From Mogibacterium sp. (GTDB lineage: Bacteria > Bacillota > Clostridia > Peptostreptococcales > Anaerovoracaceae), in the NCBI GenBank assembly GCA_017433975.1, contig JAFRGD010000016.1, positions 1 through 64,000 on the forward strand: a stretch of 64,000 nucleotides of DNA, given 5' to 3'. The position numbers and the translations under genes were made by a program. How positions within the stretch are numbered: position 1 is the stretch's first letter; the number at the start of each line of letters is the position of its first letter. Positions 28,175 through 36,484 of the stretch are shown in pieces. The notes under the pieces are model-generated. The model saw only the letters and a program-made list of their open reading frames with translations, did no database searches and had not been told where the DNA came from.

Positions 28175-29074
28175 ATGGGAAATACAAACTACACGAAACA
28201 GATAATCGATAACTATTGTGTGTTGGATACTGAAACAACAGGACTGTCTGCTTATTACGATGAAGTGATAGAGATAGGTATTTTAAGAGTCAGGGACAAT
28301 GTGATCGTAGAACAATACTCCCAGCTGATTCAGCCAGAATATGAAATAAATTCATTTATCACGGCTTTAACGGGTATAACAAACGAAATGGTTGCGGGGA
28401 TGCCTTCTATCAAGGAAGTTAAGAATGATGTTCTGTCATTCTTAGGGGATGATATCATTCTGGGACATAATACGTCATTTGACATTCGTTTCCTTAGTGA
28501 AGGGTTTCAGCTATAGATAGATAATCCTTACATGGATACCATGCAGTTTGCACGTAAAGTGTATCCGAAGTTGCAGCATCATAGATTATCGGATCTGACT
28601 GAATACTTGGGTCTGTCAAATAATGAGCATCGCTCTATCGCTGATTGTATTGCCACAAAAGAATTATATGATGCTGTTAAGGCAACAATGACAGAGAAAG
28701 GGTTAAGGATCGAAGATCTTTGGGCTGGAAGTAAGTCACATGGCGGAAAAAGCATTGATATCAGTTCTATAACCCCAACTACAGTAGAGATGGATGAAGA
28801 CGGTTTCTTCTATGGAAGGCACGTAGTATTCACCGGTAAACTCGAAAAAATGGTCAGGAAAGATGCTATGCAGATTGTAGTGAATCTTGGAGGAATTCTT
28901 GATAATAGCGTCTGTAAACAAACAAACTATCTAATACTTGGGAACAATGATTACAATGCTATCCTGAAAGGAGAAAAATCCTCAAAGCATAAAAAGGCGG
29001 AAAAGCTAAAACTTGAAGGACAGGATATAGAGATTATTGATGAGTTTACTTTCTATGACATTCTTCAGCAATAA
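28175..29074 (+). pseudogene. DnaQ-like 3'-5' exonuclease with BRCT domain, interrupted by an in-frame TAG
   Basis: The frame is open from ATG 28175 (CTGGAG upstream) to TAG at 28514-28516, and continues in the same frame to 29074. The first part has exonuclease motifs VLDTETTG and GHNTSFDIRFL. The second has the third motif HRSIADC and, from about residue 205, a BRCT domain (VVFTGKL, LGG, NYLILG). Without the stop the protein would have 299 residues and a normal DEDDh-BRCT layout. The stop separates catalytic motifs II and III, so the short product should be inactive. TAG ends other genes here, so a recent nonsense mutation is likelier than recoding. The downstream part also opens with ATG at 28532. 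Confidence 0.8.
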
Positions 29075-29085
29075 GGAGAGTGCAG

Positions 29086-29622
29086 ATGAATAACTTCAAA
29101 CGGAATAATCCGTTGTTTTCAATGTGCGGGCTGAATTGCGGTTTGTGTACCATAAGACTTGGAGGTCATTGTCCGGGATGCGGACAGGGGAATAAGCCGT
29201 GCAAAATCGCCCGCTGTGGAATAGAACACGGTGTGGAATATTGCTTTCAGTGCCCTGAGTATCCTTGTGAGTTATATGACCATGTCGATGAGTATGATTC
29301 CTTCATGACGCATCTTCATCAGAAAGCAGATCTGATGAAGGCAAAAGAGATCGGTATCGAAGCGTACACAGAGGAACAATCAGAAAAGGTGGACCTGCTT
29401 GATACGCTTCTTAACGAGTGCAATTCCGGCAGGGAAAAAACACTGTTCAGCCTTGCGGTGAATCTCCTTAGTGTCGATGAAATAAAGAAGGTTCTGGATG
29501 AAGGCGGTCAGCTTGCATCGGATATGCCGATCAAAGATAAAGCAAAGTTCATCTCAGGCAGATTCCGTGAAATTGCAGCAGATAAAGAGATAGAACTGAA
29601 ACTAAGGAAGAAGAGAAAGTAG
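29086..29622 (+). CDS. DUF3795-like cysteine-rich protein
   Basis: The 178-residue protein has a cysteine-rich N-terminal half (CGLNCGLC, CPGCG, C-x-x-x-x-C, CFQCPEYPC) that looks like a metal or zinc binding module of the DUF3795 type. The C-terminal half is helical and charged. Its function is unknown. GGAG at 29075-29078 selects ATG 29086 over the GTG at 29080. It lies in the AT-richer accessory block and follows the broken exonuclease by 11 bases. Confidence 0.7.
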   Translation: MNNFKRNNPLFSMCGLNCGLCTIRLGGHCPGCGQGNKPCKIARCGIEHGVEYCFQCPEYPCELYDHVDEYDSFMTHLHQKADLMKAKEIGIEAYTEEQSEKVDLLDTLLNECNSGREKTLFSLAVNLLSVDEIKKVLDEGGQLASDMPIKDKAKFISGRFREIAADKEIELKLRKKRK

Positions 29623-29693
29623 TTTGATTTCGACAGATTCTCGTTTGTATGAATATCGCTAGATCGGGATTTGTAAACGGAGGCGAAAGTATA

Positions 29694-30956
29694 ATGAACA
29701 GAAAAAAACATATGTCACAGGTAATGCTGTTTATTGTACTGTTCGGTATCGTCAGCCTGTTTTCGGATATGACCCATGAGGGAGCCTCCAGCATCCGGGG
29801 TGCTTATTTAGCCCTGCTGGGAGCGTCCGCCGGCACGATCGGGTTTATCTCCGGGCTGGGAGAGCTGATCGGTTATTCTATGCGCTATCTGTTTGGCAAG
29901 CTAACTGACCGGACAAAGAAATACTGGCCAATGGTCATTTTGGGTTATGCTCTGGACATTGCAGCGGTTCCGGCCCTGGCTCTTGTCGGTGAACACGGAT
30001 GGATCGCAGCCTGCCTTCTTTTGGTGGTGCAGCGCATGGGCAAAGCGATCAAAAAGCCTGCAAAGGATACTGTCATGTCTTTTGCTGCTTCCCAGGTAGG
30101 TGTAGGAAAGAGCTTCGGTATTCAGGAGGTGCTGGATCAGATCGGTGCATTTGCCGGCCCGGTTCTTTTATATCTTGTGATGTTGTTCAAGCAGGACGGC
30201 ACCGCATACACGGTCTATTCGACCTGCTTTGCGGTACTAGCCATTCCGGGAGCCATCACCCTGATTCTACTTCTGATTACGCGGGCAAAATTCCCAAATC
30301 CAGAACGCTTCGAGCCGGAACCCAAAGAATACGTACTGTTTAAACTGAAAAAAGAATTTATCCTATATATTGCAGGAATCAGCCTGTTTGCATTTGGTTT
30401 TATAGATTATTCCATCGTGATCATGCATGTATCAAGGAATTTCACATCTCTTGCAGGTGGTCTGGCGGTAACCTCGAATGTAGTGAACAGCGGTACTCTG
30501 CCTTTGTTATATGCCGGTGCTATGTTGGTAGATGCAATAGCAGCACTGCTTTTCGGTATCCTTTATGATAAAAAAGGTATCCGCGCCCTGGTCTGGTCGA
30601 CGATAGTTTCTGCGCCTTTTGCAGCGTTTGTATTTATCGGTCATTCGGTTCCGTTGTTGTTAGTTGGAATTGCCATGTGGGGTGTGGGAATGGGTGCGCA
30701 GGAGTCTATCCTGAAAGCTGCGGTGACCGGGATGGTGCCGAAACAAAGTCGCGCCACCGGATATGGGATTTTCGAATGTTCTTTCGGTGTCTTCTGGTTT
30801 CTGGGAAGCTGGCTTATGGGGAGTTTATATGATCTGAATATAACAGCCATGATCGTAGTTTCTGTGACTGCACAGTTGGCAGCCATCCCTCTTTACATTT
30901 TTTCAGCCAGACAGCAACAAAATAACAGAAAAAAACCATATTACGAGAAATCATAG
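29694..30956 (+). CDS. Major facilitator superfamily transporter
   Basis: The 420-residue membrane protein has about 11-12 hydrophobic helices and the inter-helix motif FGKLTDRTKKYW between helices 2 and 3, typical of MFS transporters. GGAGG selects ATG 29694 over an upstream in-frame codon at 29649. The substrate cannot be judged from sequence. No regulator is adjacent. Confidence 0.85.
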   Translation: MNRKKHMSQVMLFIVLFGIVSLFSDMTHEGASSIRGAYLALLGASAGTIGFISGLGELIGYSMRYLFGKLTDRTKKYWPMVILGYALDIAAVPALALVGEHGWIAACLLLVVQRMGKAIKKPAKDTVMSFAASQVGVGKSFGIQEVLDQIGAFAGPVLLYLVMLFKQDGTAYTVYSTCFAVLAIPGAITLILLLITRAKFPNPERFEPEPKEYVLFKLKKEFILYIAGISLFAFGFIDYSIVIMHVSRNFTSLAGGLAVTSNVVNSGTLPLLYAGAMLVDAIAALLFGILYDKKGIRALVWSTIVSAPFAAFVFIGHSVPLLLVGIAMWGVGMGAQESILKAAVTGMVPKQSRATGYGIFECSFGVFWFLGSWLMGSLYDLNITAMIVVSVTAQLAAIPLYIFSARQQQNNRKKPYYEKS

Positions 30957-31097
30957 AAATCAAACCAACAAATTCCGGTTTGTCATTGCAGTGGATAGAT
31001 TTCCGATGACAGGCAAGGGCGATTTTGACATTCGTAATATCCACTCTTGCCATGTGGAAACGGTATGCCTCTTGTGCCACCATTAGGAGATACATGT

Positions 31098-31547
31098 ATG
31101 GAATTTGGATGGATCAGTGTATTTGGTGCAGTGATCGTGATTCTGATGATGATACCGAATATCATCTACGCGATCCGGAATAAAGACGAGAAGAATCAAT
31201 GCACTAATCAGTTTATGAACGTGATCGAGCAGATTGGAAGATATGCCTGCATCATTTTGATGTGGATGCCTCTTTTCGTCTGGAAGTTTGGCTTTTCCAG
31301 CGTGTATGGATTGATTCTTTATCTGATCGGGAACGGATGCCTGTTGGTTGCCTATTGGATCATTTTCGCATTTTATATGAAAAAGAGAACGAGAAAACGT
31401 GCTCTCGCCCTCGCAGTGTTACCAACTTGCATATTCCTGTTAAGCGGTCTGCTTCTCCGTCACTGGTTGTTGGTAGGCTGTGCACTTTTGTTTGGGGTCG
31501 GACACATTTATGTGACGCAAAAGAATGTCGCTGCAGCAGATGTTTAA
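31098..31547 (+). CDS. Small integral membrane protein, unknown function
   Basis: The 149-residue protein has four or five hydrophobic segments: about 5-20, 45-62, 65-85, 93-112 and 113-128. I do not recognise a family. AGGAGAT precedes the ATG at 31098. The 141 bases between it and the MFS gene hold a CAAACC/GGTTTG inverted repeat and no convincing gene. Confidence 0.6.
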   Translation: MEFGWISVFGAVIVILMMIPNIIYAIRNKDEKNQCTNQFMNVIEQIGRYACIILMWMPLFVWKFGFSSVYGLILYLIGNGCLLVAYWIIFAFYMKKRTRKRALALAVLPTCIFLLSGLLLRHWLLVGCALLFGVGHIYVTQKNVAAADV

Positions 31548-31581
31548 TCAAGTTTTCTAAGATTGTAGGGAGCGAATACTT

Positions 31582-31944
31582 ATGAGATTAAAGAATGTAC
31601 TGATAGTCGTAAAGGACATTGAAAAAGCAAGACAGTTTTATCATGACCTGTTCGGGCTTGAACTGATCCTCGATAACGATGGAAACATGATCCTGACAGA
31701 GGGACTTGTGCTGCAGGAGGAGAAATACTGGACGAAGTTTCTCGGCAGAGAGATCATTCCGGAGAACAATTCATGTGAGCTCTATTTTGAAGAATCTGAT
31801 CTGGAAGGCTTCGTAGAGAAACTGGAGAGCTACTATCCGGAAGTCAAGTATGTGAACAGACTCATGACGCACAGCTGGGGACAGAAGGTGATACGATTCT
31901 ATGACCCGGACGGGAACCTGATCGAAGTGGGGACACCGATATAA
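31582..31944 (+). CDS. Glyoxalase/VOC superfamily protein
   Basis: The 120-residue protein has the beta-alpha-beta start KNVLIVVKDIEKARQFYHDLFG and the end FYDPDGNLIEVG, standard for the vicinal-oxygen-chelate fold. Candidate metal ligands include the terminal Glu of NLIEV. Substrate unknown; such proteins range from lyases to antibiotic-binding proteins. GGGAG precedes the ATG. Confidence 0.85.
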   Translation: MRLKNVLIVVKDIEKARQFYHDLFGLELILDNDGNMILTEGLVLQEEKYWTKFLGREIIPENNSCELYFEESDLEGFVEKLESYYPEVKYVNRLMTHSWGQKVIRFYDPDGNLIEVGTPI

Positions 31945-31987
31945 TGTGACATCGATGATGATAAAACGCAGATTGAAGGAGACAGAT

Positions 31988-32578
31988 ATGAATCTGAGTA
32001 AATTTGATGACAAATGCGTAAGGAGCATTACTAGCTGGGGAGAGGTGTTTGAAGGGGTCGCATCTTACGACAGCAGAGAATACGCTTTTCATGAATACGG
32101 TCACGATCAGGAAGCTCTGCGTCTTACCCCGATTATTTTTTATAAAGATCAAATCGTAAGTGTCACAAGCCTGGAGGATGTAAACGGTCCGTTCGGGCAT
32201 TATTCTGAAAAGTACGGCCTTTTGGAAATGAAGTGTCTGGAGTGGGGAACCGATATGATCGAAGAAGTTCTGGATTTGGAAGACGACAGCCAGATACTCA
32301 GGATGTTGGCATGTATGAAGGATCATTTTCAGACCCTTGCCGACAGAGCGGTCCCGGGCATTGCTCCGTGGCGCAGCGGAAAGAGCATGCCGGAATCCGA
32401 AGAGGATGAAAATGAGCAGGGGCCTGTTTACCTTGGAGAACTCGAGAGAATGCTGAATTCTCTCGTAAAATACAATGAGAACGAAGAAGTCGTTCGTGAG
32501 GCAAACAAGCTTCTGGAACGGTTTTCGACTTATTTTTCTGAAACCGGAGCCATTTTAGGAGAAAGGAAAAATCCATGA
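31988..32578 (+). CDS. Uncharacterised protein, first gene of a three-gene cassette
   Basis: The 196-residue protein begins with a short beta-rich segment (VRSITSWGEVFEGVASYDS, then FYKDQIVSV) that looks like a small Sm- or SH3-type barrel. The rest is an acidic helical region. I do not recognise a named family. AAGGAGA selects ATG 31988 over an upstream codon at 31946. Its TGA overlaps the ATG of the P-loop gene (ATGA), so the two are made together. Confidence 0.6.
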   Translation: MNLSKFDDKCVRSITSWGEVFEGVASYDSREYAFHEYGHDQEALRLTPIIFYKDQIVSVTSLEDVNGPFGHYSEKYGLLEMKCLEWGTDMIEEVLDLEDDSQILRMLACMKDHFQTLADRAVPGIAPWRSGKSMPESEEDENEQGPVYLGELERMLNSLVKYNENEEVVREANKLLERFSTYFSETGAILGERKNP

Positions 32579-33654
32579 AAAAATACACCGATCTGGAACA
32601 GGCTCTCAAGGACTCATCGCTGGCCATCATAACCGATGATATAACTTCACACAGAGAACTCAACAGGGTTTTCATCAAATACCGAGCCCTTCCGAAAAAG
32701 CAGAGGAGGTTCTCCGATTATTATTCAAATGAATTCCTGGGTCACAATGTGACTGAGATGTATCTCATGGGCAGGGAGCGGCTCAGACCTGATCTTGAGA
32801 TTTTTGACGACCTGGAGCTGGCAGGCGAAAAATACGCACATACGGAGCCGGATCTGTACTACAAGGAGGACAGTTTTAATTCGGGCGAGACGAACATCTG
32901 CTTTATCCTCGGCCATTCGGGAAGCGGAAAATCGCAGATGGCGCGGGCTCTGGAAGGTGACGATATCGATCATATCGAACTGGATGACCTGCTTCTCACC
33001 AAAGACCATTTTGCAATGGATGAGCTGGAGCCTTATTCGGATATGTTCTACAGCTTCTTTGCCGGCGACGGGGCAAAATACTTCATCGGCATTGACGAGA
33101 GAAACCGAATTCCAAAGGAAGAATACGAAGACAAGGTGTTTGTCGACTTCGTTCAATTCGCGATGGACTATGCAAACCAGCATAGGGATAAGAAATACAT
33201 CATAGAAGGCATTTGGATCCATCTCTATTTCGATGATCCGTCTTTGTTTGAAGATTATGCGGTCTTCATCAAGAGAACGTCTTTCCTCAAGTCAAAGATT
33301 CGCGTCATGAAGAGAGAGGTGAAAAGAGACAAGGAAGACCTTCAGGACAGGAAGGAGATGTTCGAAAGGGAAACCAGGAACTATCTGTTGGATGAAGATA
33401 AGATCGACAGCTATCGAAAATACTTCGGAGAGAAACCGGAGACAATTTACAGAGAAGAGACCAATGAAGCCGCAAAACAAGCGGAAATCGTAGTAAACGA
33501 GCTGAAAAACATTGACAAATGCTTCGTAAACGGAGACGCAGAGGGAATCAATGAGATACTGAAGAAAGCTGAGGCGAATACCGAACTATCAAATTTGCAT
33601 CGACTGAGGATCATCAACGAATGCACATTGGCTTTGGTTGAGATGATCGTCTGA
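32575..33654 (+). CDS. P-loop nucleotide-binding protein with an unfamiliar N-terminal domain
   Basis: The 359-residue protein has a Walker A GHSGSGKS near residue 113, then IELDD as a possible acidic motif, and YIIEGIW as a strand like those of kinases of the zeta-toxin or uridine kinase type. The first about 105 residues (with RELNRVF, LPKKQRRFSDYY) are a separate domain, and the C-terminus is a highly charged helical stretch. A small-molecule or protein kinase role is inferred from fold only. It is coupled by a four-base overlap to the gene before it. Confidence 0.65.
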   Translation: MKKYTDLEQALKDSSLAIITDDITSHRELNRVFIKYRALPKKQRRFSDYYSNEFLGHNVTEMYLMGRERLRPDLEIFDDLELAGEKYAHTEPDLYYKEDSFNSGETNICFILGHSGSGKSQMARALEGDDIDHIELDDLLLTKDHFAMDELEPYSDMFYSFFAGDGAKYFIGIDERNRIPKEEYEDKVFVDFVQFAMDYANQHRDKKYIIEGIWIHLYFDDPSLFEDYAVFIKRTSFLKSKIRVMKREVKRDKEDLQDRKEMFERETRNYLLDEDKIDSYRKYFGEKPETIYREETNEAAKQAEIVVNELKNIDKCFVNGDAEGINEILKKAEANTELSNLHRLRIINECTLALVEMIV

Positions 33655-33680
33655 AACGGGTGACAATAAAGGAAAATGAC

Positions 33681-33938
33681 ATGGCAAAGTTTGTAACGAG
33701 AGACAATAAGAGCATAAAAATCAAACTCGCTCATAAGAACGACGAGCTGATGAACCTTCTGAACAACACCGTTCCAAGGCTTTCCTATGACGAAATCCTT
33801 GAAGGCGAGCTCGAAAAGAGAATGAAAGATTTCGGTGTGAATATCGAATCGATCGAGCTGTCGTGTGGTGATGATATTAAAGAACTCTTGTTAAGCAAAG
33901 CGATTTTCGACGCATTATCAAAACCAACCGGAGTTTGA
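33681..33938 (+). CDS. Small protein, third gene of the cassette
   Basis: The 85-residue protein starts with a short beta-like segment then a helical part (SYDEILEGELEKRMKDFGV). No family recognised. AAGGA eight bases before selects ATG 33681; a GTG at 33660 is less likely. It is 26 bases after the P-loop gene. Its size and position suggest an accessory or regulatory partner, which is unproved. Confidence 0.5.
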   Translation: MAKFVTRDNKSIKIKLAHKNDELMNLLNNTVPRLSYDEILEGELEKRMKDFGVNIESIELSCGDDIKELLLSKAIFDALSKPTGV

Positions 33939-33954
33939 AAAGGAGAATACACAA

Positions 33955-34722
33955 ATGGCGTTACTACAAGTCAATTTCATGTCCCAGGCATTGTTTCGGA
34001 CCGTCCCGATGAACGTGATCCTTCCGGCAGATCGTTTTGACGCGGATACGGATCGTTACCTGAACGAGAAAGACCATAAGTATAAGACACTGTATCTGCT
34101 GCACGGCCTCCTGGGAAATTATACGGACTGGGTGAGCCAGACCCGGATCCAGAAGTGGGCCGAGGAGAAGAACCTGGCAGTCGTGATGCCGTCCGGGGAC
34201 AATTCGTTTTACCTGAATTCCAGAACCCCATGGAACGATTACGGGACCTTCATCGGACAGGAACTGGTGGAAATCACACGACGGATGTTCCCGCTCTCCG
34301 AAAAGCGAGAGGACACCTTTATTGCGGGGCTTTCCATGGGCGGGTTTGGCGCAATTCGTAACGGGATCGTGTATTCTGAGAACTTCAGCCATGTAGCGGG
34401 GCTGTCGGCGGCAGTGCATATTTTTGAAGATATCTCTGAGGAAGCCAACATTGGACTCTTCGACAACATGGCAGCAGCTGCCAAAACTGACAGGAACCCT
34501 TGGGTCGCCGTGGATGAAATGTTATCCGAACAACGCCGCGTCCCGAAAGTCTATCTGGCTTGCGGAACCAAGGACGACTTACTGGAATCGAATTTAGCTT
34601 TTCGTGATTATTTACAGGAGAAGGGCATCGAGGTGACCTGGGACGAAGAGGATTGCGGCCACGAGTGGGATTTCTGGGACCGTCAGATCAAGAAGGTTCT
34701 GGACTGGCTGCCGCTGGAGTAG
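33955..34722 (+). CDS. Esterase D / FrmB-like alpha/beta hydrolase
   Basis: The 255-residue protein has the putative esterase fold: LYLLHGLLGNYTDW (oxyanion region), the nucleophile GLSMGGFGA with Ser in the elbow, an acid in CGTKDDLLE, and the catalytic His in GHEWDFWD. This matches tributyrin esterase or acetylxylan-type relatives. The substrate is unknown. AAAGGAGAA precedes the ATG. Confidence 0.85.
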   Translation: MALLQVNFMSQALFRTVPMNVILPADRFDADTDRYLNEKDHKYKTLYLLHGLLGNYTDWVSQTRIQKWAEEKNLAVVMPSGDNSFYLNSRTPWNDYGTFIGQELVEITRRMFPLSEKREDTFIAGLSMGGFGAIRNGIVYSENFSHVAGLSAAVHIFEDISEEANIGLFDNMAAAAKTDRNPWVAVDEMLSEQRRVPKVYLACGTKDDLLESNLAFRDYLQEKGIEVTWDEEDCGHEWDFWDRQIKKVLDWLPLE

Positions 34723-34749
34723 ATGCCCGGTTCCAAAGAAGAGATAATC

Positions 34750-36027
34750 ATGGTTTATATACTTGAAGATACATCCAAAGTAAAAACGCTGTTTGACGGG
34801 TGGGACGAGACTTTGATCTGCTCCTGCCTTCAAAAGGTGATGGGAAAGGTCTACGTTACCGATCCCGAAACCCCGGCGTCCGCGTTCTGCTATGTCGGAT
34901 GTTTTGGCTTTTTTGCGGGAGAACCCGATGTTGAGTTGGTGAAGAATATACCTGCGGGGTTTGCGATCGTTGCACCGCAGCATAAACAATGGGCCGAACT
35001 GATTGAAGCGGTCTATCCTGACGCAACCAAAGTGACGAGATTCGCATTCCGGAAGGACACCCGATTCGATCGTGAAGCCTTGAAACGCAATCTCGGTCTT
35101 CTCCCGGACGGATATGAGCTGAAAAACATCGACGAGGAGCTTTATGATCTGTGCCTCGAAAACCCGTTGACGGCGGATTTTGTTTCGTCGTTTGAAAGCA
35201 AAGAGGACTATCTGGAGAAAGGCAGGGGCGTGGTCATCCTGAAAGACGGTACAGTTGTGTCGGGCGCTTCATCCTATACCCGTTACAGAGAAGGAATCGA
35301 GATCGAGGTCGATACAGCAGATTTCGAACGGCGAAAACACCTCGCGTTAATCGCCTGTTCTGCCTTGATTTTAAGGTGCCTGGAGGAAGGGCTATATCCG
35401 AGCTGGGATGCGCAAAACACGATCTCCGTGCAGCTGGCAGAGAAACTGGGATATGAATTTGATCATGAGTATATCGCATATGAAGTCACTTCTCCATTGA
35501 AAACGCTCCGTGTGAATGGGAAGGAGTACGAGATAGAGAAGCTCTTAGGCAAGGGAAAAGGCGGGTATTCTTATTTGGTCAGGAGGGATGGAGAAGAGTT
35601 CGTTTTAAAACAGATCCATCACGAGCCGTGCTCTTACTATCAGTTCGGAAACAAGCTGCAATCGGAAATCGATGATTATGACAGGCTTCGTAACATCGGT
35701 ATCAAGATGCCGGTGTTGATCGATGTAGATGTGGAAAATGAACGCATCCTAAAGGAGTATATTCCAGGGGAAACCGTTTGCGACCTCGTCCGTGAGGACA
35801 AGATGAAAGACGCCTATGTGGAACAAGTGAAGGCGATGTGCGCCTTGCTCTACCCGGCGAACACGAATATCGATTATTTCCCTACGAATTTCGTGGTGCA
35901 TGAGGATGCGCTTTACTATGTCGATTACGAGTGCAACGATTACATGGAAGAGTGGAACTTTGAAAACTGGGGCGTGACGTATTGGTCGAAAACCCCTGAG
36001 TTCATGCATTATATAGAGGAGCATTGA
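34750..36027 (+). CDS. GNAT acetyltransferase fused to a kinase-like domain
   Basis: The 425-residue protein combines two parts. Residues 1-250 match the GNAT_acetyltran family: ETLICSCLQKVMG, GFFAGEP, VVSGASSY, IEIEVDT, YPSWDAQN. From about 255, LGKGKGGYSYLVRRDGEEFVLKQ is a glycine loop plus catalytic Lys of a protein or aminoglycoside kinase. DYFPTNFVV and YVDYECND would supply the catalytic Asp, Asn and metal-binding Asp. The fusion is unusual; the acetyltransferase usually stands alone. The start at 34750 (AAGAAGAG upstream) is preferred to 34723, which touches the previous stop codon. Confidence 0.75.
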   Translation: MVYILEDTSKVKTLFDGWDETLICSCLQKVMGKVYVTDPETPASAFCYVGCFGFFAGEPDVELVKNIPAGFAIVAPQHKQWAELIEAVYPDATKVTRFAFRKDTRFDREALKRNLGLLPDGYELKNIDEELYDLCLENPLTADFVSSFESKEDYLEKGRGVVILKDGTVVSGASSYTRYREGIEIEVDTADFERRKHLALIACSALILRCLEEGLYPSWDAQNTISVQLAEKLGYEFDHEYIAYEVTSPLKTLRVNGKEYEIEKLLGKGKGGYSYLVRRDGEEFVLKQIHHEPCSYYQFGNKLQSEIDDYDRLRNIGIKMPVLIDVDVENERILKEYIPGETVCDLVREDKMKDAYVEQVKAMCALLYPANTNIDYFPTNFVVHEDALYYVDYECNDYMEEWNFENWGVTYWSKTPEFMHYIEEH

Positions 36028-36030
36028 TCG

Positions 36031-36480
36031 ATGGTAGAAGTGAAAGCAATCACAGAGGACAATTTCATTGACGCATTCAATCTCAAGCTGGCACCGGGGC
36101 AGGAGCGTTTTGTCTCGCATCCGATCCGGAGCCTGGCGCAGGCGTATGTTTACCGGAATCAATGCCAGCCGTTCGGAATCTATGCGGACGGAACGATGGT
36201 CGGCTATGTCATGGTGATCTATGACTACGATGTTCCGGAGTATGACATCTGGCACATGATGATCGACGCGTCGAAGCAGGGCTCCGGGTATGGTAGCGCT
36301 GCGATGGATCGCGTACTTGACTATATCCGGACGAAGCCATTCGGGGACTCCGGCCGGGTCGCGATGACCTGCAACAAAGAGAATCCAAACGCATTGAGAC
36401 TGTATAAAAATAAAGGTTTTACTGAAACCGGCGTTGAGGACGAAGACGAGATTGAGCTTGTTTTGATGATCGAGGAGTGA
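36031..36480 (+). CDS. GNAT family N-acetyltransferase (BltD/SpeG-like)
   Basis: The 149-residue protein has the GNAT core: GYVMVIYDYDVPEYDIWHMMID and the acetyl-CoA loop QGSGYGSAAMDRVL, then CNKENPNALRLYKNKGF. It resembles spermine/spermidine acetyltransferases such as BltD, but the substrate is uncertain. It begins three bases after the GNAT-kinase fusion and ends five bases before the oxidoreductase, so it is in the same transcript. Confidence 0.83.
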   Translation: MVEVKAITEDNFIDAFNLKLAPGQERFVSHPIRSLAQAYVYRNQCQPFGIYADGTMVGYVMVIYDYDVPEYDIWHMMIDASKQGSGYGSAAMDRVLDYIRTKPFGDSGRVAMTCNKENPNALRLYKNKGFTETGVEDEDEIELVLMIEE

Positions 36481-36484
36481 TCCC

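Noticed and set aside
28514..28516. Genome-wide reassignment of TAG to explain the interrupted exonuclease
   Set aside because: TAG ends holA, the esterase, the Gfo/Idh gene and others at the expected family lengths; no suppressor tRNA is in the window.
30961..30982. Inverted repeat CAAACC/GGTTTG after the MFS gene as a terminator
   Set aside because: The stem is short, the loop is ten bases and there is no T-run.
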